Below are positions 33,524 through 42,951 of a stretch of 64,000 nucleotides of DNA, piece by piece; the first letter of the stretch is position 1, and each line of letters begins with the position of its first letter. Under the pieces are notes generated by a model. It did not search any database. It was not told the origin of the DNA and saw nothing but the letters and a program-made list of their open reading frames with translations. Position numbers and translations under genes: made by a program. Source of the stretch: a virus; IMG/VR virus record IMGVR_UViG_3300050016_000047, positions 32,443 through 96,442 of that record. One strand, given 5' to 3'.

Positions 33524-33995
33524 AATATTAATAGGTGGGCGCGAAACGTTTCCATATCACAGAGAACACATGTGGCGAATTGACCACGAAGGAACCCATT
33601 ACTGTAGCCAAACTATTGAAGGATTGGTTTCGGCTCTCGGCGAGTTTCACAGTGTGGTTGTCCGCAAACCGGACGAACCTTTTGTTCCTGTAGACGAGTG
33701 CGAAAAGTGGTGTTCGGTTATTACTAATCCTATGGCTCCGTTAGCAGTACGACAGGAAGCCAATATTAGAGTACGTCAGTTCGCCGCGCAAGGCAGCGCA
33801 CAAGCACAATTTATAGTAGACGCTTTAGATGTAAAAGCATTATATTATTCGCCGGATGCGGTCAAACTTAGTATGAACCTTGACAAAGATTTTGCTTTAA
33901 TCACCAACGAAGAACTTACCGAAAACGTGAAAAACTTGGTTTTGCGGGCGAAACTACTTAACGAAATTGCTGCGATATACAGAGGTTTGAATTAA
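33516..33995 (+). CDS. 159-residue hypothetical protein
   Basis: TTG start overlapping the fibre gene. Mixed alpha/beta protein with a WRIDHEGTHYCS segment and a helical C-terminus. It contains a dispersed-hairpin copy read as VRKPD. Not recognised; it may be a fibre chaperone or virion protein by position. Confidence 0.45.
   Translation: MDKILIGGRETFPYHREHMWRIDHEGTHYCSQTIEGLVSALGEFHSVVVRKPDEPFVPVDECEKWCSVITNPMAPLAVRQEANIRVRQFAAQGSAQAQFIVDALDVKALYYSPDAVKLSMNLDKDFALITNEELTENVKNLVLRAKLLNEIAAIYRGLN
33660..33674 (+). repeat. dispersed hairpin, copy 9
   Basis: GTCCGCAAACCGGAC: loop change A to C; the 5-bp stem is intact. It is in coding sequence. Confidence 0.75.
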
Positions 33996-34651
33996 TGCAA
34001 CTAAATCCCCAGAACGTACTCAGTCCGGCGATAGTCGGTAATGGATTCACTATTACTGTAAGCGGCGGAAGTGTTTATATTAATTCTTCCACACTAGTTT
34101 TAGTTCCAACTACCGTAGTTAATCTTACCGCGAATTCTGTAAACTATGTATACTTTAATATATTATCTGGGTTTATTTCAGTCAATACTACTGGGTTTCC
34201 TTCGGACGTATATCAAATAGCTACAGCAACAACTGACGGTACTGGAATACGATCCCTCGTAGATAGCCGACCCGATCTTTTCTTATCTTCCAGTGGAGGC
34301 GTTAGCGGAAGACTCGTAGTATCTGGAACTCCTCTAGCGACTAATGCAAGTCAGTTTACTTTAGTTGGTTGGGGAGCCGGAGTTACTAAAGCGGTTACTG
34401 GATTTGATGGCGGCCATAGACTTACTATTACTTGTGGAACAACCCCGTCGGTTTCACCAACTTTTGCATTGACGTTTGTGGACGGTCCTTTTACAAACGC
34501 TCCGCTAATCACTGGACAGAAGACTTCTGGTACTGGTAGTTGGTCTGATTTAAAAGTAGTTAGTACTACGACTGGGTATACCGCGACTTTCGAAGACCTT
34601 CCTGTTGCAACCAAGACTTATGAGTTTACAATACTCAATATAGGAATATAA
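33995..34651 (+). CDS. fibre or baseplate-like protein
   Basis: 218 residues starting at a TAATG overlap and ending in another with the next gene. Beta-rich (NGFTITVSGGSVYINSSTLVLVPTTVVNLTANSVNYVYFNILSG...), of a type often placed before tail spikes in phages. It could be an adaptor for the large fibre that follows. Confidence 0.5.
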   Translation: MQLNPQNVLSPAIVGNGFTITVSGGSVYINSSTLVLVPTTVVNLTANSVNYVYFNILSGFISVNTTGFPSDVYQIATATTDGTGIRSLVDSRPDLFLSSSGGVSGRLVVSGTPLATNASQFTLVGWGAGVTKAVTGFDGGHRLTITCGTTPSVSPTFALTFVDGPFTNAPLITGQKTSGTGSWSDLKVVSTTTGYTATFEDLPVATKTYEFTILNIGI

Positions 34652-37600
34652 TGAAAAAACTTCTATTATACACTTTACTAGTGTTTGGTTTGTCCTCTCC
34701 AATCCTTGCTCAGACTTCTAAGACTGGGCGAATTATGGAGAACACTCTAGCGAATCGCCCCGCGACTTGCGATCCTACAGACGTGTTTGCCCAAACCGAT
34801 TCTCCATATCTTATGTTTAGCTGCGGTCCTGCGAATACATGGGAACCTATGGCGTTAGCGACTCCGACTTTTATAACTACTGGTAGTGAAACCAATCTTC
34901 CTAATTCTCGTCAGTTGGTTGCAGGAACGAACACGACAATCGACACTGGAACACCAGGCCAGATCAAGGTGAATTCGAGTGCCGGAGCGGGCGGTGTCCC
35001 TACTTTTTCGACGGTGAGTTATTCGGCTACGCCGGTGTACCCGTTAACGGGAAATGACGTTCTGTCTATGACGGTAGCGGGGGATGTAAGTTCTTCGACG
35101 ACAAGTGGCTCTCCTGTGGCGGGGTGGCAGGTAACATTCCAAATCAAAGAGGACTCGACGGGTGGCAGGAACCGCGTGTTTGTGTGGCCTACCTCGTTCA
35201 ACCAGCAGCCGCTCCTAATTATTAGTCCGCTCCAGATTTCGACGTTCACGTTCCAGTACAACGGGACGAAGTGGATACTAGTGAGCCACCACACCGATGA
35301 CGCATGGTCGGTGCAATACGCCTCTCCTTTTGGAAATGACGCAAATGACGGCAAGAGTTGGGCGACTGCTAAGTTTGCAATGGAGGCCGCGGCGTGCTCG
35401 CTGTACCTCGGTAATTGCACAACGCGCACGACCGGCTATGGTCATGTTTATTTCGCTGAGGGCACCCACGCGTGGGCTAGCAGCACTGCTTATGGTTTGC
35501 GAATGATGACGAGTGGTGACCCAGCCTTTAATTCCACCAATCCTCCTGCCGGATGGATGAACTCTACGGGGCAGACCTTTGGCTTTAGTGGCGTAGGCTG
35601 CGGAAGTCACAATCAAGGACTGGAACCAGCCTGCTCGATGGTTGGCACCACGGCCGACGGAGTGAGCATCCAGACGAGCAGTATGTCGGAGCCGCAGGAG
35701 TTTCAGGACATCGTTACAGGTGGCCAAGTTCTTGTCGGTATCTGCTCCGACTATACCCGAGCCAATTCTTGCGGTTCCGTTACCGAGACATTCAGGAACG
35801 TACAGGCGAATGGAACGCTTGCACATGGCTCCGCGTTCGCTGTGGGAGCAAATTCGTTCTGGATTCACTTCTTCGAGTGTGGCTGGCAGGCATACAACAT
35901 CCCGGCGACAATAGTATCCACGACCAATATGGGATTATCGAGAGCGTCTGGTATTGTCACGGTTACGACGACCGCTCCGCACGCATTCTCATCCACTTCC
36001 GGTGCGACCACCTATCCGTTCCCGGATAGAGTATTGATCGAAGACGCCGATGATCCGACTTTCGACGGTACGTTTGTCATCACCGGAACGCCAACGAGCA
36101 CATCGTTTACCTACCTACAGACCGGATTACCGAACGCCACAAGCGAACGCGGAGCCGCAATCGTAGACCGCAACTTCGGAGGAGATATTGATGATTTCGG
36201 CGCGATGGGGGATTTTACGCAGGGATACATCTCCGTCGTCGGAGGCGAGGGGCACTATGGCGGATGGCGTTGGTGGAACGATGGCGGCAACGGAGACGGG
36301 ATGGTGTTCCAAGGCTATATCGTAGAAGGAGACTTTGCGGTGACCGCACCGGCATTTGCATACGATTCGCATGGTGGCAGTATATTGATGGCGACGGTGG
36401 ATCAGATAAGGCTGGCCGATAACGCCGGGGTCGGGAACACGGCTGTGATAGACCCTAGCGCCGTTGCGTTCGCTGGTGGTCTGCGTATTGGAAGTGGAAT
36501 TGACGTATTCGGTCCCGGCCAAGTCGGCTATCCAGATACGCTTAACCAAAAGAATCCGCTCACGCAGTCTCAATACGGGATGTTCAGAGGGCATCTGTAC
36601 GGCGTGCCGCCCGACGCCGGGGAATCAACTCCCATATTCGTTCGGTATCCAAACCTCTTTAACACGTCTGTAGCTACCCTAGAAACAAATTGCACCAACG
36701 TCGGGGCAACACCTGCCCTTTATGCGGACCACCAGGGCGGGATGAACGGCGTGTCCTGCACGAGTGCTGGCGGCACGCCTCTGCAATGGAATTTTTCTAG
36801 TGTCGCTTTAACTAGTGTTCACGTCGGAGACTACATAGTAGTGGCCGAGCGGGCTATTAACATAAACCCGCACGCCCTTGGGAACAGAGGGACTAGTCCC
36901 GATGCGATAGCGATAAATGATTTGAGTTGGGGTGGCGATACAGTTACTTATGCCGCCGTGCCTAATCTTAACATCGTCGCCACCGGTCAAGGGGACAGTA
37001 ATTACGAGTGGGTCTTAGCAGTGAGAAAGATTGCCACGACGACAAGCAGCACGCCTACGGCGCTGTGGTACGAGCTAGTTGACAATATTCGCGGGCGGAT
37101 CGTAGACCAAAGCAGCATGATGTTCCTTCATATTCCTTATAACGACCCTCTTGCCACGGACAACGAAGTCGTGAACTTGGCGGCAACGCTGCGTTCTTAT
37201 CCAAGTACAGCAGCGGTAGGGGAAATGTGGGCAGGCCCGCAGCAGATCACGCACAACATCTCGGGACTTACCACGGGCTTTATTCCAAAGGCTGGCAGCG
37301 CCACCACGATCAGCGCCAACTCCGCCTGCGACGATAGCGTTACCACCGCGACCACGATCACCTGCACTGAGCCCCTTGTGGCCACGTCGTTGACAGCAAC
37401 GGGCAGCGGCGCCGGTGTGCTTCAGCTGGGCAACGGCTCAGCGCCGTCGCTGCTCGCCAACGGCTTTTCATTCTTTGCTCCAGTCACCATCACAACGGGA
37501 TTCGGATGGAGTGCTCCTGCAGGTGAAAACGCCAGCGCCGGGCTTTTGCATCTTGCTGCTGCGGCCAGCCACATATCGGCGGCGACTGTAAGCGCCGTCA

Positions 37601-38025
37601 CCAGCGCGGATATGGCCGTGGTGAACACGCGGCAAACCTGCGACATTCCGGTGGGCGACACCAGCGCCAGCGCGCTCGCCAACGCGCAGCTCGGACCACA
37701 GTCGCGCATCTGCTACATTCCCGCCGCCGCCACGATCGTGGAGATGGACGTGAACGCCGACGCCGGCACGCCAAACGTGATCGTGGGCCGAAACCACGCC
37801 GGGACGATCGCTAATGTAGTTTCCGCGGCTCTGGCCACGGCTGCCTCGGGCGGGATCGCCTGCACGAATACGGGCGGCACCACCGGGATCGACGGCGCCA
37901 CCACCTGCACCAACACACTGCAAAACACCAGCCTATCCGCTGGCGACTACCTGGAGCTGGTGAGCGGCACGGCCGGCGGCACCGCTAAGTTTTTCGTTGT
38001 GCACGTGATCTACACGATCAACTGA
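34651..38025 (+). CDS. very large exported beta-helix tailspike-like protein
   Basis: 1124 residues with a signal peptide (MKKLLLYTLLVFGLSSPILAQ). From about residue 222 the YASPFGNDANDGKSWATAKFAMEAA motif is the usual entry to a right-handed beta-helix, followed by Gly/Asn-rich coils to about residue 700. The C-terminal part (GFIPKAGSATTISANSACDDSVTTATTITCTEPL...) resembles the C-terminus of the product at 6395. Bases from about 34.93 kb onward are distinctly GC-rich. Likely a host-surface polysaccharide-binding or -degrading fibre acquired by recombination. Confidence 0.7.
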   Translation: MKKLLLYTLLVFGLSSPILAQTSKTGRIMENTLANRPATCDPTDVFAQTDSPYLMFSCGPANTWEPMALATPTFITTGSETNLPNSRQLVAGTNTTIDTGTPGQIKVNSSAGAGGVPTFSTVSYSATPVYPLTGNDVLSMTVAGDVSSSTTSGSPVAGWQVTFQIKEDSTGGRNRVFVWPTSFNQQPLLIISPLQISTFTFQYNGTKWILVSHHTDDAWSVQYASPFGNDANDGKSWATAKFAMEAAACSLYLGNCTTRTTGYGHVYFAEGTHAWASSTAYGLRMMTSGDPAFNSTNPPAGWMNSTGQTFGFSGVGCGSHNQGLEPACSMVGTTADGVSIQTSSMSEPQEFQDIVTGGQVLVGICSDYTRANSCGSVTETFRNVQANGTLAHGSAFAVGANSFWIHFFECGWQAYNIPATIVSTTNMGLSRASGIVTVTTTAPHAFSSTSGATTYPFPDRVLIEDADDPTFDGTFVITGTPTSTSFTYLQTGLPNATSERGAAIVDRNFGGDIDDFGAMGDFTQGYISVVGGEGHYGGWRWWNDGGNGDGMVFQGYIVEGDFAVTAPAFAYDSHGGSILMATVDQIRLADNAGVGNTAVIDPSAVAFAGGLRIGSGIDVFGPGQVGYPDTLNQKNPLTQSQYGMFRGHLYGVPPDAGESTPIFVRYPNLFNTSVATLETNCTNVGATPALYADHQGGMNGVSCTSAGGTPLQWNFSSVALTSVHVGDYIVVAERAININPHALGNRGTSPDAIAINDLSWGGDTVTYAAVPNLNIVATGQGDSNYEWVLAVRKIATTTSSTPTALWYELVDNIRGRIVDQSSMMFLHIPYNDPLATDNEVVNLAATLRSYPSTAAVGEMWAGPQQITHNISGLTTGFIPKAGSATTISANSACDDSVTTATTITCTEPLVATSLTATGSGAGVLQLGNGSAPSLLANGFSFFAPVTITTGFGWSAPAGENASAGLLHLAAAASHISAATVSAVTSADMAVVNTRQTCDIPVGDTSASALANAQLGPQSRICYIPAAATIVEMDVNADAGTPNVIVGRNHAGTIANVVSAALATAASGGIACTNTGGTTGIDGATTCTNTLQNTSLSAGDYLELVSGTAGGTAKFFVVHVIYTIN

Positions 38026-38261
38026 TGGACACCCTACGAGTCGCGGCCCTTTCCTTGCTCCTGATTCTCGGCACGACCGGAACCTGCACGGTTACGATTA
38101 CACCGGGCACGACTGCGGCGAACGGGTGGACGTGTGACGCGCACGACCTGACGACACCAGCCGACGTGATAAATCAGACGGGAAGCAATACAACGACTTG
38201 CACTATTTCGGGAACGACGGTTAGTGGCGATATAATTACGTGGAAGGCGGCATCATTCTAA
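38025..38261 (+). CDS. small exported protein
   Basis: 78 residues. Signal-peptide-like N-terminus (MDTLRVAALSLLLILGTTG), then a short Cys-containing beta domain (CTVTITPGTTAANGWTCDAHDLTTPADV). It starts at the preceding gene's stop (TGATGG overlap) and ends TAATG. Its base composition goes with the GC-rich patch, so it was probably acquired together with the spike. Confidence 0.5.
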   Translation: MDTLRVAALSLLLILGTTGTCTVTITPGTTAANGWTCDAHDLTTPADVINQTGSNTTTCTISGTTVSGDIITWKAASF

Positions 38262-40774
38262 TGCCCGACCCATCTCTATTAGCTCTTGAAGGCAGCCAGC
38301 CAGAATCTACGGTACGATTCGTGCCTTTGAGTTGTCAGAAGTTCTTTAGCGGACTGTTCACTCAGCGCAGTCCGTTTAACGGACCAGATACTCGCTACGA
38401 GACTAAATATCTCGGCGGACGTCCTGATATGCTTATTGACGGCGAAAACATAGAACTAACCAACTACGGTACGCTTATTCGCCGACCGGGGCTAATTCAC
38501 TATACAAACCAAACCCTGTCTACTCCCATCATGGCTTTTTACTCCTTTCATAGTATTACGAACGGAGTGAAAGTAATGGCTGACACGGGTGTGGAAACGT
38601 ACTATATAACTCCTACAGCTAAGACAAGTATTTATACTAAATCTTTCGGAGCCGGGCAGACGTATTTTCAAGGCGTTGGCGATACTTTGTACATGGGTAA
38701 TGGAGTAGACCAACTCGCTTGGATGGGTTCAGGAAGCACTAGAAACTGGGGAATCGCCACACCACTTGTCGCTCCGTCGGTCGCAAACAACACAGCCGCG
38801 CCACTTTATCCTGTTTGGGTAGCAAGTACCTATTACTCGCCATCGCTACTCATTGTTGATACTAATAACAATCTACAGTTACTCACTACTGGCGGACAAG
38901 TGGGGGCCGTACATCCAACATGGAACGTAACGGTTGGCGGAACCACAACTGACAACACGGCAGTTTGGACTAACCAAGGAACTGCTGATTGGCAAGCGGG
39001 ACACACTTATTCTACCGGGGATGTTGTTCGAACTACTTATTCTGTCGAGGTTGATTTTACAAACTATGACGAAGATGGAAACCCTTTTCAAGACTCTTAT
39101 ACTGTGTACTACGATGATTTCTTTATCTGTACAACTCCCGGTATTTCGGGAGGTTCGACCCCAGACTGGCAGGCGGGAATTGGTTTTATTACTGATGATG
39201 GAGCCGTGATTTGGACTAACCAATCTGCTACTCAGCTTTGGGTAAGTATAGGAGCAAACAATCTAGTTACTACCGTTCAAATAATTTCTGACTCTAACGG
39301 AGCTACTGAAATAGTATCGTCTCCCGGCCTATCTGGAGCAACACATCCTACTTGGGCAACTATACTAGGACAATATACGTTAGACGGTGTTGGTTTACTG
39401 TGGAGAAATCAAGGACTTCCTTCTGCATCAACTGCCGGAACCGCGCCATATTTCTATGTATACAGTTATAAAAACTCAGTTTCCGGACACGTAAGTACTG
39501 CATCTCCGGTAAGTACATCTATTATAAAAGCCGCAAACTCTTATATAGCCGTTCAGGGGGCCAGAAGTCCCGACCCTCAAGTAGACACCGTTGAAATATA
39601 TAGAACTGCACAGGGTGGGGCGACTTTTCAGTTTCTAACAGATATTCCCAATCCTTCCACAAGCGCGTGGACTTTTAATGATTCTATTGCCGATTCAGCT
39701 TTAAACGGTCTTATTCTTGCTCCGCAAGCGGACAGCAACGATCCGCCACCCGCCGGAATGATAGAAATGACTTATCATTTAAACAGAATATGGGGCGTAG
39801 TAGATAACAATGTGTATTATTCTGGCGGACCGGACACTCTAGTAGGCAATGGCAACGAGGCTTTCCCGCCAGCTAACGTATTCGTTTTCCCAGAACCAGT
39901 CAAAAGACTTATAGCAATTTCTACGGGACTTCTTGTAATTAGTACTGACAACCTATATCTTATTCCCGGCACTACTACTGCAACTTTCTATTCTCTACCA
40001 TATCAAGAGGGAATAGGAGCGTTAAATTATAACGCGGTTGCTACGCAAGGCAGTAACATATTTATGTATACTTCAGACCGTCAGTTTTTAAACGTTACTG
40101 AAACAGGGATGAATGAATTAGGTTACGCGATAGGGGATATTTTAAGTGATAACTACGACCCCGCGAATACTTATGTAGCCAGTTTGATTGCGGGAACACA
40201 GGATAAAGCTGTGTATATTAGTGATGGTTCCGCAAGTTGGTATCGGTGTAACTGGAACCAACCTCCCGAAGGCGGTCCTGCGTGGAGTCCAAAAGCGGCC
40301 ATAGTTGGCGGACTTACTGCTTTGAATGCTATTGAAATATCTCTAGGAGTACATAAACTTCTTCTAGGGCAAAACGACGGCGAAGTACTAATGCGCGACA
40401 TTAATACTTTTACTGACGACACAGAAACCTACAGTGCTTTTTTTGAAATCGGCAGTTTCATACTCGCTCAACCCGGACAACTTGCTAGAGTAGCAAGTAT
40501 AACTACTGAGTCTAAAGCCGTGGGAACTGTTCCTTCTGTTTCAGTTAGAATAGATGAAATCGCCGGAAATTTTGAAAACCTTCCGATTTCCGTAAACGAC
40601 CCTCCAATGCTTTCTCCCAGTACTTCTGTTCTCGCCAGAAGATTTTATTTAGAACAGGGCCAAAATCCAGTTATTTGCAGACACCTACAAATGAAACTAT
40701 CTTATCCGTCCGAAGACGCAAAAAATGAACTTTTAACTTTAAGTATATTTGGTGCTCTGCATTACGAGGAATAA
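38261..40774 (+). CDS. tail tube / nozzle-like structural protein
   Basis: 837 residues. The start at 38261 is preferred over TTG 38240 because of the TAATG overlap. The N-terminal part (FVPLSCQKFFSGLFTQRSPFNGPDTRYETKYLGGRPDMLIDGENIELTNYGTLIRRPGL) and the later WGVVDNNVYYSGGPD... blocks resemble large podovirus tail proteins of the tubular protein B / stabilisation class. Two inserted HPTW / TPDWQAG modules look carbohydrate-binding. Role inferred from size and position. Confidence 0.55.
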   Translation: MPDPSLLALEGSQPESTVRFVPLSCQKFFSGLFTQRSPFNGPDTRYETKYLGGRPDMLIDGENIELTNYGTLIRRPGLIHYTNQTLSTPIMAFYSFHSITNGVKVMADTGVETYYITPTAKTSIYTKSFGAGQTYFQGVGDTLYMGNGVDQLAWMGSGSTRNWGIATPLVAPSVANNTAAPLYPVWVASTYYSPSLLIVDTNNNLQLLTTGGQVGAVHPTWNVTVGGTTTDNTAVWTNQGTADWQAGHTYSTGDVVRTTYSVEVDFTNYDEDGNPFQDSYTVYYDDFFICTTPGISGGSTPDWQAGIGFITDDGAVIWTNQSATQLWVSIGANNLVTTVQIISDSNGATEIVSSPGLSGATHPTWATILGQYTLDGVGLLWRNQGLPSASTAGTAPYFYVYSYKNSVSGHVSTASPVSTSIIKAANSYIAVQGARSPDPQVDTVEIYRTAQGGATFQFLTDIPNPSTSAWTFNDSIADSALNGLILAPQADSNDPPPAGMIEMTYHLNRIWGVVDNNVYYSGGPDTLVGNGNEAFPPANVFVFPEPVKRLIAISTGLLVISTDNLYLIPGTTTATFYSLPYQEGIGALNYNAVATQGSNIFMYTSDRQFLNVTETGMNELGYAIGDILSDNYDPANTYVASLIAGTQDKAVYISDGSASWYRCNWNQPPEGGPAWSPKAAIVGGLTALNAIEISLGVHKLLLGQNDGEVLMRDINTFTDDTETYSAFFEIGSFILAQPGQLARVASITTESKAVGTVPSVSVRIDEIAGNFENLPISVNDPPMLSPSTSVLARRFYLEQGQNPVICRHLQMKLSYPSEDAKNELLTLSIFGALHYEE

Positions 40775-40786
40775 GGACCTTAAATA

Positions 40787-41074
40787 ATGCCCACTATAGC
40801 AAGTAGAGTTAGCGCATCTGTCGGAGAACGTATTGGAGAACGTGTTGGACAACCTGTTAGTGGGGTAGTGCAACACAACAGCCCCGGAAACAACAGTTTA
40901 AGTACGCTTTCTCCAATAGGAAATATTGCACCCAACAGAGGAATTGTCCCCATACAATATATGTATGATTTTGATATAAACCGCTTATTTCCGGCCAGCC
41001 CTACGTTTGTTCGGGGTTTCCTAGGTATTCGCGCACTTACCCAAAATCTTGCCCTTCAAGCCAACACTAAATAA
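40787..41074 (+). CDS. 95-residue hypothetical protein
   Basis: Starts MPTIASRVSASVGERIGERVGQPV and later has FDINRLFPASPTFVRGFLG. No domain is recognised. It lies between the large tail protein and membrane proteins and may be a minor virion protein. Confidence 0.45.
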   Translation: MPTIASRVSASVGERIGERVGQPVSGVVQHNSPGNNSLSTLSPIGNIAPNRGIVPIQYMYDFDINRLFPASPTFVRGFLGIRALTQNLALQANTK

Positions 41075-41090
41075 GGATTTAAGGTGTTTT

Positions 41091-41420
41091 ATGGACGACA
41101 ATCTACTAAACATACTTCAAAAACAAAATGAAGTTGCTACTCGTACAGAACAAAAAGTAGATGATTTGCATAATCGTTTGTTCGGAAACGGACAGCCGGG
41201 TACTATTCAAAACATAGAAAAGTCAATTAAAGAGCACGAAGATAAAGACGACAAGATTCAAAATGCTTTACTACAAAAAGTTAGTGGATTAGAAATATCT
41301 CGTAAACTAGACCGCAGGTGGCTTGCCGGGGTTTGTGCAGTAATATCTCTGGAAGGAGTAGTAATAGGGTTTTACTTCCAGTACATATATAATTCTCTTC
41401 GCGTCATTTTGGTGAAGTAA
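41091..41420 (+). CDS. coiled-coil membrane protein A
   Basis: 109 residues. The N-terminal 75 are charged and coiled-coil-like (ILQKQNEVATRTEQKVDDLHNRL), then one membrane segment (WLAGVCAVISLEGVVIGFYF). The start ATG 41091 follows AAGGTG. Its stop overlaps the next gene's start. The pair may act at the membrane during lysis or DNA entry. Confidence 0.5.
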   Translation: MDDNLLNILQKQNEVATRTEQKVDDLHNRLFGNGQPGTIQNIEKSIKEHEDKDDKIQNALLQKVSGLEISRKLDRRWLAGVCAVISLEGVVIGFYFQYIYNSLRVILVK

Positions 41421-41812
41421 TGCCAAAATCAACCCAAGCTTCCCGTGAAGAATTTTTCGAGTTGCAGATTACTTCGCTCGAAAAACTGACCAACGAACGA
41501 TTCAACAATATGGAGAAGGCGCTAACCCTACAGGCGGCGGCAAGTGAGAAGGCGGTCATCTTACAGACTGCTGAAATCGCACGAAGACTTGAGGGTTTAA
41601 ACCACGAAAACGAAAGACTCGCGATGTTCCAACGAACGACCGTAAACAAAGATGTATATGAAGCTCGTCATAATGCGCTTGCGAAAGAGGTAGCCGACCT
41701 CCGAGACTTTAAGAACAACTCACAAGGTAAATACACCGTAATCGCGGCAGTCGTTTCCGCCGGGATTTCAGTTTTGTTTTTGATAATCCAAGTCTTATTC
41801 TTTAAAAAATAG
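41420..41812 (+). CDS. coiled-coil membrane protein B
   Basis: 130 residues: a long coiled coil (EKLTNERFNNMEKALTLQAAASEKAV...HENERL) and a C-terminal membrane anchor (VIAAVVSAGISVLFLIIQVLFF). Similar proteins of unknown function are common in environmental phages. Same overall plan as protein A directly upstream. Confidence 0.55.
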   Translation: MPKSTQASREEFFELQITSLEKLTNERFNNMEKALTLQAAASEKAVILQTAEIARRLEGLNHENERLAMFQRTTVNKDVYEARHNALAKEVADLRDFKNNSQGKYTVIAAVVSAGISVLFLIIQVLFFKK

Positions 41813-41856
41813 CGGGCGAAAAAGTAGTTAAAGCCGCTAAGGAGATTTTAAACTTT

Positions 41857-42306
41857 ATGAAACTAACATTCGTTAGACCTGTCCGCGAAACTGACGCACC
41901 AAAATTTATAGAGTGGTCTAAAGAGAATCCTGCATTCGATCCAAAAGTCGCGTTGTATCCATCCACCATGAACTACGCGGCGTTTAAAAAGAACAAAATA
42001 GTTCTGTATGCTCCTGTTCAGAAACCGCTATTTATAGAAGCACTAGCAATAAATCCAGAAGCCTCTGAAATGGAGATTGCTTCTGCCATGTGTGAGATTA
42101 CCCAAGAAGCTGTGAGCAAAGCCTATCGGGAAGGTTCCGGAGAGATTTACTTTCTTGGAACGAACGAGGACACCATAGTTTATGCTTCCAAGTGTTTCGA
42201 AGAAGTTCCCTACCGACTTTTCAGACTCCGAATATCTAATATCGAAGGACAAAATGAACAAGTTCAAGACCAGCAAAATTCTTTGGCTGTCGGCGAAACC
42301 TCTTAA
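41857..42306 (+). CDS. GNAT-like acetyltransferase fold protein
   Basis: 149 residues with a GNAT-like order: RPVRETDAPKFIEW at the start, a central strand FIEALAINPEASEMEIASAMCEIT and IYFLGTNEDTIVYASKCFEEVPYRLFRL at the end. The usual acetyl-CoA loop (Q/R-x-x-G-x-G/A) is not obvious, so activity is uncertain. Such proteins occur among podovirus internal virion genes. It overlaps the next gene by about 50 bases. Confidence 0.5.
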   Translation: MKLTFVRPVRETDAPKFIEWSKENPAFDPKVALYPSTMNYAAFKKNKIVLYAPVQKPLFIEALAINPEASEMEIASAMCEITQEAVSKAYREGSGEIYFLGTNEDTIVYASKCFEEVPYRLFRLRISNIEGQNEQVQDQQNSLAVGETS

Positions 42307-42916
42307 CAAAGCTACCCAAGAAGAAAAAGACTTGGAGAAAAGTCAGGCCGCGTTCTATACTACTATGCAGCAGGACTATGCCCAACAGTTCGGGGCACAG
42401 TCGGCGATTACCAAGAGTCTGTCCACGGCGTTTGAACCTATTCTACAAGCCGGACAGGGACAATATGGTTACACCCCGGCGGAAGACACGGCTTTGCGAA
42501 CAGGTTCTTCTGACAGTTTTGCTCAAGCCAATAAGAACGCTCAACTTGCTCTTGGCGACCAACTAGCTTCTGAAGGTGGCGGAAACATGTTCCTGCCTTC
42601 CGGCGCAGCGCAGCAACTTAAAGCGCAACTCTTGACTAGTAATTCTGAAGCTGCCGCGACCGATCAGAACAATATTACTACTGCTGGCTACCAACAAGGC
42701 AATGTTAACTTCCAGAACGCCGCTGCCGCGCTTTCCGGCAACGCTCAGATTTTGAATCCGGCAGCATTTTCAAGTAGTGCAAACACCGCTGGAAGCAATG
42801 CTTCTGATTCTGCTCAAGCTATACAAAAGGCAAACGATAGTTGGATGGGTATATTAGGCGGAGCGTTGGGTGGAGTTAGTTCTGTAGCTGGTGCCGCGAT
42901 AGGTAAGAAACTATAA
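42254..42916 (+). CDS. internal virion-like protein, small
   Basis: 220 residues. The start ATG 42254 has the ribosome site GAAGGACAAA; an upstream frame from 42182 lies wholly inside the previous gene. It is rich in Gln, Ala, Ser and Asn, with a hydrophobic Gly-rich C-terminus (WMGILGGALGGVSSVAGAAIG). The composition resembles podovirus internal core proteins that are ejected with DNA. Confidence 0.5.
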   Translation: MNKFKTSKILWLSAKPLNKATQEEKDLEKSQAAFYTTMQQDYAQQFGAQSAITKSLSTAFEPILQAGQGQYGYTPAEDTALRTGSSDSFAQANKNAQLALGDQLASEGGGNMFLPSGAAQQLKAQLLTSNSEAAATDQNNITTAGYQQGNVNFQNAAAALSGNAQILNPAAFSSSANTAGSNASDSAQAIQKANDSWMGILGGALGGVSSVAGAAIGKKL

Positions 42917-42951
42917 TGAAACTTAATCCTGTAGGAAACTAAGGACATGAA

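Noticed and set aside
37468-37923. Leftward open frames in the GC-rich island
   Set aside because: High GC keeps several frames open; the forward spike frame has a signal peptide, beta-helix motif and coupling.
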